A DNA stretch of 18,258 nucleotides from Prado023 sp036375875 (GTDB taxonomy: Bacteria > Actinomycetota > Actinomycetes > S36-B12 > CAIYMF01). Every line of letters begins with the position of its first letter. Within the stretch, counting starts at the first letter, position 1. The notes below the pieces were generated by a model, which searched no databases, was not told the origin of the DNA, and was given only the letters and a program-made list of their open reading frames with translations. Positions 6,441 through 13,787 of the stretch are shown piece after piece. Both the position numbers and the translations under genes were made by a program. The DNA lies in assembly GCA_036375875.1 (NCBI GenBank), contig DASVBK010000096.1, forward strand, positions 1 to 18,258. The letters run 5' to 3'.

Positions 6441-8651
6441 ATGCCCTACGGCAGCACCCCCGACATGCTCGTCGTGGTCGACGGGCACCCGAGCAGCCGT
6501 GCGCCACTGGCCATCGCCCAGCGCTACGCCAGCGGCACCGCGATCCTGGCCGGCTGGGATGCGCCGACGTCCCTCGACCAGGGCGTGGAGGTGGTGGCCA
6601 GCGCCACCTCGGAACCCTCGATCGCCGAGGCGCTCGCCCTGGCCGCGCAGCGCCGGATCGGCTTCGTGGGGATCCGCCGGGACCTTGCCGAGCCGCACGC
6701 CCTGCTGGGCCAGCTGCTGCTGGCCACGGCCAGGCACACCGACGACGACGTCCCCGGCTTCGCGATCTTCCTGGCACAGGATGACCCGGCCCCGTTCCGG
6801 CGGATCCTCGCGGTGGTGGACCACAGCCGGGGAGCCGTCTCAGGGCTGGCCGCGTACGCCGCCGTCGCCGTGGCGGCCACGGCGAGCGCCGAGCTCGACG
6901 TCATCGTGATCGGCTCCGAGGACCTGTCGGTCCAGGAGGACGACGAGCTCGCGCTGCTGGCGATCAACCGGGAGCGGGACCTGTTCGAGCGGGCCGTGGC
7001 CCGTGCCCGTGACGACGGCGTCCCGGTGCAGTTCCTGCCCGCCTCGGGTGTGGCCGACCCGTGGGCCCTGGTGCACGACCAGCTCGCCCAGCACGACTAC
7101 GACCTGGTGATCGACGACCTGGGTGACCTCTCGCTCGGTCCCCGGCTGCGCCGCCAGGAGGCCATCGACACCCTCCTGGCACCTGGCCAGGTCGGCGAGA
7201 TCCCGCTGCGGCTGCTCAGGGAGACCGACCTGCCGCTGCTGCTGGTCATCGACGAGATCCGGCTCGGCATCGCGGCGGCGACGCTGCTCAAGGCCGGGAC
7301 GATCGCGGCCCTCACCCTCGGGGTGGTGGGGGCGGCCAGCCTGCCCACCGCATCCAGCGCCGTCGCCTCGCACTCGATCCAGGCCGCGAGCCCGGAGGAG
7401 CTGACCCGCCAGCTGCAGGAGGCCCTGGGCGTCGACGACGAGGACCTCACGGGACCTGACCCCGGCGCCGACTCCGGGGCGGCCGCGGCCCGGGCCGACC
7501 AGGCCGACGAGGCCAGCCGCAGCGACGGCGCGGCGGCCGGTCGGGCTGCCGCGCAGGCCGAGGCGGCGCCCGCGCTGCCCACGGCGGCCGCCCCCACGCC
7601 GCCCGCGGCCGACCCCAGCGTGAAGCAGGCGGCGCTGGCCGCTGCGGGGCAGGCCCCATCCCCCGCGGCCGAGAGCGCCCCAGGGGCGGAGGCGGCGCTG
7701 GCGGCCGAGGCGGGGGCGCCGCCGGCAGCCGAGGAGACGGCCGTGGCCGCGCCGAAGCCGCCCAAGGGCGGCGCCCAACCGGCGGACGTGGCCAAGGCCA
7801 CCGCGGAGGCGCGCAAGGATCGGGCCGCCTACGTCAAGGACAAGGAGCAGGCTGCCGAGGCCGCCGAGGTGCTCGAGGCAGCGCAGGGCGAGCTTGCCGC
7901 TGCGCAGGCCTCCGCCGAGGTGGCGGTCGCCGAGCTGGCAGCCGCCACCGAGGCCAACGAGGCCGCGGCCGGCACCGTGGCCAGCATGCAGGCCGATGCC
8001 AGCGGCCTGACCGGGATCCTGCCCGGCGGGGCGACGCCGGAACAGGCTGAGGCCGCGGCTGCCGAGGCGGGGCGCACGGAGCTGCGGCTCGAGGCCGCGG
8101 TCGTGCGCGGCGAGGAGGCGCTGGAGCAGCTGACCACCGCCGAGGAGGGCGTTGCGCGCGCCGACGCGGAGCTGGCCGAGCGGGAGGCCGACAAGGCCGA
8201 GTCGAAGGCGCAGTACGCGGCGGCCAAGGAGAAGGTCGCGGTGTACAAGGAGAGCCTGGCCGCCAGCCGCCAGGCCCCCGTCGCCAAGGGCAACTACCGG
8301 CTCACGGCCCGGTACGGGCAGGCCGGCGGGTACTGGTCCAGTGGGTACCACACCGGCTTGGACTTCGCCGGCTCGACGGGCACGCCGATCATGGCGGCGG
8401 CCAGCGGCAAGGTCGTCTCCGCGGGGTGGGCCGGGCCGTACGGCAACCAGGTCGTGATCGACCACGGCAACGGCTACGAGACGACGTACAACCACCTCTC
8501 ACGGATCTCGATCGCCCCCGGCGCGACGGTGCAGACCGGCGACCGGATCGGCGCCATGGGCGGCACGGGCAACTCCACCGGCACGCACCTGCACTTCGAG
8601 GTGCTGCGCAACGGCAAGTTCATGGACCCGGAGGCCTGGCTCGGCTGGTGA
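6441..8651 (+). CDS. USP-like / transmembrane / coiled-coil / LytM (M23) peptidase fusion
   Basis: Product of 736 residues with an unusual domain order. Residues 1-115 and about 117-272 look like two universal-stress-protein-type alpha/beta units; the second begins F-R-R-I-L-A-V-V-D-H-S and ends with L-R-E-T-D-L-P-L-L-L-V. Residues 282-301 form the only transmembrane helix, with Arg274 and Lys284 on the inner side, so the C-terminus should be outside. Residues 304-447 are an Ala/Pro-rich linker. A coiled coil spans about 448-612, broken near 520-532 by Gly/Pro. Residues 617-736 are a LytM/M23 metallopeptidase domain with zinc ligands His637 and Asp641 (G-Y-H-T-G-L-D) and H-L-H at 716-718, plus His685, so all active-site residues are present. 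Such domains cut peptidoglycan cross-bridges or stems. AAGGAG precedes the ATG by four bases. USP identity is less certain than LytM because the usual ATP-binding glycine motif is only partly visible. Confidence 0.8.
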   Translation: MPYGSTPDMLVVVDGHPSSRAPLAIAQRYASGTAILAGWDAPTSLDQGVEVVASATSEPSIAEALALAAQRRIGFVGIRRDLAEPHALLGQLLLATARHTDDDVPGFAIFLAQDDPAPFRRILAVVDHSRGAVSGLAAYAAVAVAATASAELDVIVIGSEDLSVQEDDELALLAINRERDLFERAVARARDDGVPVQFLPASGVADPWALVHDQLAQHDYDLVIDDLGDLSLGPRLRRQEAIDTLLAPGQVGEIPLRLLRETDLPLLLVIDEIRLGIAAATLLKAGTIAALTLGVVGAASLPTASSAVASHSIQAASPEELTRQLQEALGVDDEDLTGPDPGADSGAAAARADQADEASRSDGAAAGRAAAQAEAAPALPTAAAPTPPAADPSVKQAALAAAGQAPSPAAESAPGAEAALAAEAGAPPAAEETAVAAPKPPKGGAQPADVAKATAEARKDRAAYVKDKEQAAEAAEVLEAAQGELAAAQASAEVAVAELAAATEANEAAAGTVASMQADASGLTGILPGGATPEQAEAAAAEAGRTELRLEAAVVRGEEALEQLTTAEEGVARADAELAEREADKAESKAQYAAAKEKVAVYKESLAASRQAPVAKGNYRLTARYGQAGGYWSSGYHTGLDFAGSTGTPIMAAASGKVVSAGWAGPYGNQVVIDHGNGYETTYNHLSRISIAPGATVQTGDRIGAMGGTGNSTGTHLHFEVLRNGKFMDPEAWLGW

Positions 8652-8711
8652 GCGGCTCGGCTGGTGAGCTGCCCGGCTCGGCTGGTGAGCTGCCAAGCTC
8701 GGCTGGTGAGC
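8639..8711. repeat. Four 15-bp direct repeats spanning the fusion-gene stop
   Basis: GCTCGGCTGGTGAGC occurs perfectly at 8639-8653, 8655-8669, 8676-8690 and 8697-8711 (periods 16, 21 and 21, spacers G, TGCCCG and TGCCAA). The first copy encodes the last residues L-G-W and the stop of the LytM fusion protein. The later copies lie in the intergenic region. Each unit has GCTC and GAGC ends that can pair, so the array could also fold as RNA. Confidence 0.9.
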
Positions 8712-8798
8712 GCCGGCCCGCCGCTGCATGCTCGGTCGGCCTCATGAGCTGCCGCCCACCCGCCTGCGAGGGGCAGCGCGCGAACCTGCGATGTGGCC

Positions 8799-9293
8799 AT
8801 GACGACCGTGCTGCTGGGCTTCACCGCCAGCGTGGCCGCCGTCGTGCTCGTCGCCGTCGTCTGGTCGCTGGTGAAGGCGCTGCGCGAGGAGTCGGCCAAC
8901 GCCTCGCTGCGCCGGGAAGGGGTGCGTGCCGTCGGCACCGTCGTCGACAACACGATGACCTCCACGCCACAGCGGCGCCTGGTCTTCTCCCCTGTCGTGG
9001 AGTTCCGGGCCCGCTCCGGTGAGTCCATCACCGCCCCGGCCCAGCAGGCGGCGGCCTCGTCCTGGCCGCGCGGCTCCAACGTGGAGGTCGCCCACGACCC
9101 GGCGGAGCCGAGCCGATTCGTGCTGGCCGATCCCTCGCAGCGGGGGCATCTCGTCGCCAACGCCCTGCTCGGGCTCATCGTGGTGAGCATCCTGCTCGGC
9201 AGCGTGGTCGCGATGTACCACGTGTGGTGGGAGTTCCGCTACGACAGGAGCCTGCCGGAGACGGTCGGCACCGAGCAGCCGCTGCAGCCGTGA
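8799..9293 (+). CDS. DUF3592-like two-TM membrane protein
   Basis: Product of 164 residues with one helix at each end (about 3-25 and 119-141) and a soluble beta-rich middle. The middle follows the DUF3592 pattern: G-V-R-A-V-G-T-V-V-D (41-50), F-S-P-V-V-E-F-R (63-70), then N-V-E-V-A-H-D-P (94-101), compare the usual VxVxYdPxnP. The function of DUF3592 is not known. The start is uncertain: ATG 8799 or an in-frame GTG at 8793, with GAGGGG at 8768-8773 too far from either to be a normal ribosome-binding site. It lies 147 bases after the LytM fusion gene in the same direction, with the repeat array between, so it may be in the same transcript. It converges on glnE with a 19-base gap and no visible terminator. 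Confidence 0.7.
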   Translation: MTTVLLGFTASVAAVVLVAVVWSLVKALREESANASLRREGVRAVGTVVDNTMTSTPQRRLVFSPVVEFRARSGESITAPAQQAAASSWPRGSNVEVAHDPAEPSRFVLADPSQRGHLVANALLGLIVVSILLGSVVAMYHVWWEFRYDRSLPETVGTEQPLQP

Positions 9294-9312
9294 GCCGCGA
9301 CCAGCCGTCCCG

Positions 9313-12276
9313 CTACTGCTCCTGGCCGTAGAACAGCCGCTCGGCCACGACCCGTGCCCGTCGGGTGGTGCGGCGGTAGTCCTCGAGCAGCGCGCCCGAC
9401 TCGCCCGGCGCGTAGCCCAGGATGCGGCCGACCGCGCCGAGCTCACGCACCTCGGTGGGGACCAGGTCCGAGGGTCGGCCGCGCACGAGCATGACCACGT
9501 TGCGGATGCGCGTGGCCATCCGCCAGGCATCGCTGAGCACCTCGGCGTCGGTCGCCTCGAGCAGGCCGACCCGACGCGCCGCCGCGAGGGCCGGCATCGT
9601 GCGAGTGGTGCGCAGCTCGGGCACCCGATGGGCGTGCTGCAGCTGCAGCAGCTGGATCACCCACTCGACGTCCGACAGGCCACCCCGGCCGAGCTTGGTG
9701 TGCAGGGTGGGGTCGGCACCGCGAGGCAACCGCTCGTTCTCCATGCGCGCCTTGAGCCGGCGGATCTCACGCAGCTGGTCGGCGCCCACACCCTCGGCGG
9801 GCCAGCGGATCGGGTCGATCGAGGCCCGCACCGCAGCCCAGACCTCGGCGTCCCCGGCCACCCGGTCCGCGCGCAGCAGGGCCTGGGCCTCCCAGAACGA
9901 GCGCCACCGGTCGTAGTAGGCGGCGTACGCGCCGACCGTGCGCACCATCGGCCCCTGCTTGCCCTCGGGCCGCAGGTCGGTGTCGAGGGCCAGGGGCGGA
10001 TCGGTGGACGGCGCGTTGAGCAGCGTGCGCAGCTCGTTGGCCACCAGCGTCGCCGCGGCGGCCGCCTCGCGATCGTCGGCGCCGGGCAGCGGGTCGTGCA
10101 CGAAGACGACGTCCGCGTCGCTGCCGTAGCCGATCTCGCCTCCGCCGAACCGGCCCATCCCGATGACGAGCAACCTCGTCGGCAGCGGCCCCCCACGTGC
10201 CAGCTCGACCGCGTGCGTCGCGGCCTGGAGCGCGCTGTCGATGGTGGCGTCGGCCACGTCGGTGAGCGCGTTGCCGACGTCCTCCACGGTCAGGTCCCCG
10301 AGGATGTCCGTGGCGGAGATGCGGAACAGCTCGCGGCGCCGCAGCGCGCGGACCGCGGCCACCGCCTCGCCGGCGTCGTCATAGCGCGCCGCCGTCGCCG
10401 CGAACTCCGCGGTGAGCACGCCGGACTGTCGGGGCCGCAGCTCCGTCGCGTCGGCCAGGACCGAGACGCCCTCGGGCGCGCGCAGCAGCAGCTCCGAGGA
10501 GTACCGGCTGCTGGCCAGCACCGTGGCCAGGCGCTCGGCCGTCGCGCTCTCGTCGCGCAGCAGGCGCAGGTACCAGGGCGTCCCCCCGAGGGCGTCGGAG
10601 ACCCGCCGGAAGCCCAGCAGGCCGGCGTCGGGGTCCGGCGCATTGGCGAACCAGGCGAGCATCACCGGCAGCAGCGTGCGCTGGATCGCTGCCCGGCGGC
10701 TGACCCCGGCCGTGAGCGCCTCGATGTGCTGCAGCGCGCCGACCGGGTCGCGGAAGCCCAGTGCATCGAGCCGGTCGCGCGCCGCCTGCGGGGTGAGCCG
10801 CGCCTCGCCGCCGCCCAGCCGCGCCACCGCCTCGAGCAGTGGCCGGTAGAACAGCTTCTCGTGGATCCGCCGCACCTCGTGCGCCCGGCGCTGCCAGGCC
10901 TCGGTGAGCTCCCGGCCCGGCTCCCGGGTGAACCCCATGCCCCGGCCGAGTCGGCGCAGGTCCTCGTCGTCGCGCGGCACGACGTGGGAGCGGGTCATCC
11001 GGTGCAGCTGGATGCGGTGCTCCAGCGTCCGCAGGAACCGGTACGCGCTGGCCAGCGAGGCCGCATCCTCACGGCCCACGTAGCCCCAGGTCGCCAGGGA
11101 CTCGAGCGCGGTGAGCGTGTTGGGGCTGCGCAGCATGACGTCGCTGCGGCCGTGCACGAGCTGCAGCAGCTGCACGCTGAACTCCACGTCGCGCAGGCCA
11201 CCGCGGCCGAGCTTGAGCTGCCGGTCGGCGTCCTTGGCGGGCACGTTGCGCTCCACGCGCTGGCGCATCTGCTGCACCTCGGCCACGAAGCCGTCGCGGT
11301 CGGCGGCCGCCCAGACGAACGGCAGCATGGCGTCCACGTACCGCGCCCCCAGCTCGGCATCCCCGGCCACGGTCCGGGCCTTGAGCAGCGCCTGGAACTC
11401 CCAGGTCCTGGCCCAGCGCTCGTAGTACCCGATGTGGCTGCGCAGGGTGCGCACCAGCGCCCCGGACCTGCCCTCGGGGCGCAGCCCGGCGTCGACCTCC
11501 CAGATGCTGCCCTCCGCGGTGTGGGCGCTGCACAGGCGCATGAGCGTGGCTGCCAGGGTCGTGGCGGTGCGCAGCGCCTCGCCCTCGTCGACCCCGTCCT
11601 CGGGCTCGGCCACGAAGATCACGTCGACGTCGCTGATGTAGTTGAGCTCGCGGCCGCCGCACTTGCCCATGCCGATCACGGCCAGCCGCACGGCCGGGGC
11701 GTCGGCGGGCAGGTGGGCGCGGGCAGCGGCCAGCGCACCCTCGAGGATCGCATCGGCGAGCTCGCTGAGCCGGGTGGAGGTCGCCTCGAACGACGCGCCT
11801 TCCGCGAGGTCCTCGACGGCGATGCGCAGCAGCGTGGCGCGGTTGGCCACCCGCAGGGCGTCGGCCGCGGCATTGCCCGGCTCGGCCCCGGTGCGCGCGC
11901 CGAGGCCGGCGAACTCGGCGCGCAGGGTCGCCGGGTCGGGGTAGGGCTGGTCATCTCCCAGGATCGGCAGGTGCTCGGGATGGCGCACGAGGAAGTCGGC
12001 GAGAGCCGCCGAGACGCCCGTGACCCGGGTGAACCGCCGCCACGCCCGCTCGTCGCGCACCAGGGCCGCCACCCCGCCCGGGTCGGCCTCCGCCAGCGCG
12101 AGCGTGGTGGTGAGCACCTGCGTCGGATCGGCGGAGGCGCCGACCTCGTCGAGCAGTCCGTCGTGCCACCACGGCGCCCGGCCCAGCGCGGCGGCGGTGC
12201 GGGAGGCCTGCGCGACCCCCAACCGGGCCAGACGCACCGCGTGGGAGTCGGGGCGGCCACCCCGGATGTCGCTCAT
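9313..12276 (-). CDS. glnE: Bifunctional glutamine synthetase adenylyltransferase/deadenylyltransferase
   Basis: Product of 987 residues with the two-domain GlnE layout. The N-terminal nucleotidyltransferase (adenylyl-removing) domain has G-M-G-K-C-G-G-R-E-L-N-Y-I-S-D-V-D at 202-218, with Asp216 and Asp218 as metal ligands. The C-terminal adenylyl-transferring domain has the matching G-M-G-R-F-G-G-G-E-I-G-Y-G-S-D-A-D with Asp720 and Asp722. Each is followed by its helical GlnD-type PII-uridylyltransferase-like region. The length is as usual for actinobacteria. The enzyme switches GS activity by adding or removing AMP on a tyrosine, according to nitrogen status. The ATG at 12276-12274 follows the glnA stop by 11 bases and has no clear ribosome-binding site, so translation is probably coupled to glnA. 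The frame is open upstream into glnA, but the family homology starts near here. Confidence 0.96.
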   Translation of the reverse strand: MSDIRGGRPDSHAVRLARLGVAQASRTAAALGRAPWWHDGLLDEVGASADPTQVLTTTLALAEADPGGVAALVRDERAWRRFTRVTGVSAALADFLVRHPEHLPILGDDQPYPDPATLRAEFAGLGARTGAEPGNAAADALRVANRATLLRIAVEDLAEGASFEATSTRLSELADAILEGALAAARAHLPADAPAVRLAVIGMGKCGGRELNYISDVDVIFVAEPEDGVDEGEALRTATTLAATLMRLCSAHTAEGSIWEVDAGLRPEGRSGALVRTLRSHIGYYERWARTWEFQALLKARTVAGDAELGARYVDAMLPFVWAAADRDGFVAEVQQMRQRVERNVPAKDADRQLKLGRGGLRDVEFSVQLLQLVHGRSDVMLRSPNTLTALESLATWGYVGREDAASLASAYRFLRTLEHRIQLHRMTRSHVVPRDDEDLRRLGRGMGFTREPGRELTEAWQRRAHEVRRIHEKLFYRPLLEAVARLGGGEARLTPQAARDRLDALGFRDPVGALQHIEALTAGVSRRAAIQRTLLPVMLAWFANAPDPDAGLLGFRRVSDALGGTPWYLRLLRDESATAERLATVLASSRYSSELLLRAPEGVSVLADATELRPRQSGVLTAEFAATAARYDDAGEAVAAVRALRRRELFRISATDILGDLTVEDVGNALTDVADATIDSALQAATHAVELARGGPLPTRLLVIGMGRFGGGEIGYGSDADVVFVHDPLPGADDREAAAAATLVANELRTLLNAPSTDPPLALDTDLRPEGKQGPMVRTVGAYAAYYDRWRSFWEAQALLRADRVAGDAEVWAAVRASIDPIRWPAEGVGADQLREIRRLKARMENERLPRGADPTLHTKLGRGGLSDVEWVIQLLQLQHAHRVPELRTTRTMPALAAARRVGLLEATDAEVLSDAWRMATRIRNVVMLVRGRPSDLVPTEVRELGAVGRILGYAPGESGALLEDYRRTTRRARVVAERLFYGQEQ

Positions 12277-12287
12277 CGCGCAGCCGG

Positions 12288-13625
12288 CTAGAGGACGGGC
12301 AGGTAGCGGTCCAGCTCGAAGGCCGTCACCTGCCGGCGGTAGTCCTCCCACTCGGCCCGCTTGTTGCGCAGGAAGAAGTCGAAGACGTGCTCACCCAGGG
12401 TCTCGGCCACCAGCTCGCTGCGCTCCATCGCCTGGATCGCCTGGTTGAGGCTCGCCGGCAGCGGTTGCAGGCCCATCGCCCGGCGCTCGCTGTTGCTCAG
12501 CGACCACACGTCGTCGTCCGCGGCGGGCGGCAGCTCGTAGCCGGCCTCGATGCCCTTGAGCCCGGCCGCCAGGAGCACCGCATAGGCGAGGTACGGGTTC
12601 GCCGCGCTGTCCATCGCGCGGAACTCGATGCGCGTGGAGTTGCCCTTCTCGGGCTTGTACGTCGGCACGCGCAGCAGCGCGCTGCGGTTGTTGTGGCCCC
12701 AGCACACCCACGCCGGCGCCTCACCACCGCCGACCAGGCGTTTGTAGGAGTTGACCCACTGGTTGGTGACGGCCGCGATCTCGTGGGCGTGGGTGAGGAT
12801 GCCGGCCATGAACGCGCGCGCCACCTTGCTCAGCTGCAGCTCCGCGCCGGCCTCGAAGAAGGCGTTGCGATCGCCCTCGAACAGGCTCAGGTGCGTGTGC
12901 ATCCCCGAGCCGGGGTGGTCCCGCAGCGGCTTGGGCATGAAGGTGGCGGTGACGCCCTGCTCGAGGGCCACCTCCTTGACCACCAACCGGAAGGTCATGA
13001 TGTTGTCGGCCGTGGTCAGCGCGTCGGCATAGCGCAGGTCGATCTCCTGCTGGCCGGGCCCGCCCTCGTGGTGGCTGAACTCCACGGAGATGCCCATCGC
13101 CTCGAGCATCTGGATCGCCTGGCGGCGGAAGTCGTAGCCGACGCCCTGTGGCGTGTGGTCGAAGTAGCCCCCCTCGTCGACCGGGACCGGCACCTGGCCG
13201 GGGACGTGGGCGCCCTTGAACAGGAAGAACTCGATCTCCGGGTGGGTGTAGAACGTGAAGCCCTGGTCGGCTGCCCTGGACAGCGCCCGCTTGAGCACGT
13301 AGCGGGGGTCGGCGAAGCTCGGGCTGCCGTCGGGCATCCGGATGTCGCAGAACATGCGGGCGACGGCCTGGCTCTCGCCGCGCCACGGCAGCACCTGGAA
13401 GGTGCCGGGATCCGGCATGGCGAGCATGTCGGCCTCCTGGACGCGGGCGAAGCCCTCGATCGCCGAGCCGTCGAACCCGATGCCCTCGGTGAAGGCGCTC
13501 TCGAGCTCGGCCGGCGCGATCGCCACGGACTTCAGGAACCCGAGCACGTCGGTGAACCAGAGCCGCACGAACCGGATGTCGCGCTCCTCGACGGTGCGCA
13601 GCACGAACTCGGTCTGCTTGTCCAT
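12288..13625 (-). CDS. glnA2: Glutamine synthetase family protein, GlnA2 type
   Basis: Product of 445 residues, glutamine synthetase fold. The N-terminus M-D-K-Q-T-E-F-V-L-R and the segment F-V-R-L-W-F-T-D-V-L-G-F-L-K-S match the GlnA2 branch found beside glnE in Streptomyces and Mycobacterium, not the main GlnA1. Active-site elements are visible: E-I-E-F-F, S-H-H-E-G-G-P-G-Q-Q-E, the P-G-S-G-M-H-T-H loop, and N-R-S-A-L-L-R-V-P. Tyr363 in G-Y-E-L-P-P lies at the place of the tyrosine that GlnE adenylylates in classical GS (N-L-Y-D-L-P-P). GlnA2-type proteins in Streptomyces have been reported as gamma-glutamylpolyamine synthetases, so polyamine use is a real alternative to glutamine synthesis. 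ATG 13625 is used; an in-frame ATG at 13634 would add M-C-A. There is no Shine-Dalgarno, so the transcript may be leaderless. It leads an operon with glnE and is divergent from nadE. Confidence 0.92.
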   Translation of the reverse strand: MDKQTEFVLRTVEERDIRFVRLWFTDVLGFLKSVAIAPAELESAFTEGIGFDGSAIEGFARVQEADMLAMPDPGTFQVLPWRGESQAVARMFCDIRMPDGSPSFADPRYVLKRALSRAADQGFTFYTHPEIEFFLFKGAHVPGQVPVPVDEGGYFDHTPQGVGYDFRRQAIQMLEAMGISVEFSHHEGGPGQQEIDLRYADALTTADNIMTFRLVVKEVALEQGVTATFMPKPLRDHPGSGMHTHLSLFEGDRNAFFEAGAELQLSKVARAFMAGILTHAHEIAAVTNQWVNSYKRLVGGGEAPAWVCWGHNNRSALLRVPTYKPEKGNSTRIEFRAMDSAANPYLAYAVLLAAGLKGIEAGYELPPAADDDVWSLSNSERRAMGLQPLPASLNQAIQAMERSELVAETLGEHVFDFFLRNKRAEWEDYRRQVTAFELDRYLPVL

Positions 13626-13644
13626 GGCGCACATACTGCCGCAT

Positions 13645-13656
13645 GGCACCGGTGCC
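13645..13656. promoter_or_regulatory. 12-bp palindrome upstream of glnA2
   Basis: GGCACCGGTGCC is a perfect even palindrome ending 10 bases upstream of the first possible glnA2 start (13634) and 19 bases before the second (13625). If glnA2 is leaderless, the site would sit over its promoter core. It is a candidate operator; no GlnR-type box was recognised around it. Confidence 0.35.
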
Positions 13657-13774
13657 CGATCCCGTTCCGGCCACGGCATCCTGACCGGGTCGGCACCCCC
13701 CTCTGCAGCCGCACACGCCAGGCCGGGCGCTGCCCGACCCAGCCCGCTCCGCCCGCGTCCACGCCCCTGCTCGG

Positions 13775-13780
13775 TACCCT
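13775..13780 (+). promoter_or_regulatory. Candidate -10 element, leaderless nadE transcript
   Basis: TACCCT fits the actinobacterial -10 pattern TANNNT and ends seven bases before the nadE GTG. No Shine-Dalgarno is present. Transcription would then begin at or next to the start codon. No convincing -35 box is seen. Confidence 0.4.
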
Positions 13781-13787
13781 CACCGGC

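Noticed and set aside
6840..8495. Long minus-strand frame antisense to the USP-LytM fusion gene
   Set aside because: Low-complexity Gly/Leu/Arg content, no start signal, and the plus strand carries an intact LytM domain.
8639..8711. CRISPR array
   Set aside because: Repeats are 15 bp with spacers of 1-6 bases and no cas genes are nearby.
9628..12291. Very long open plus-strand frame antisense to glnE
   Set aside because: It is rich in Arg/Gly/His/Gln with no domain logic and lies entirely opposite glnE and its conserved motifs; GC-rich codon use leaves the antisense frame open.
12387..13787. Upstream extension of the nadE frame
   Set aside because: It is antisense to glnA2; NAD synthetase homology begins exactly at the GTG at 13788.
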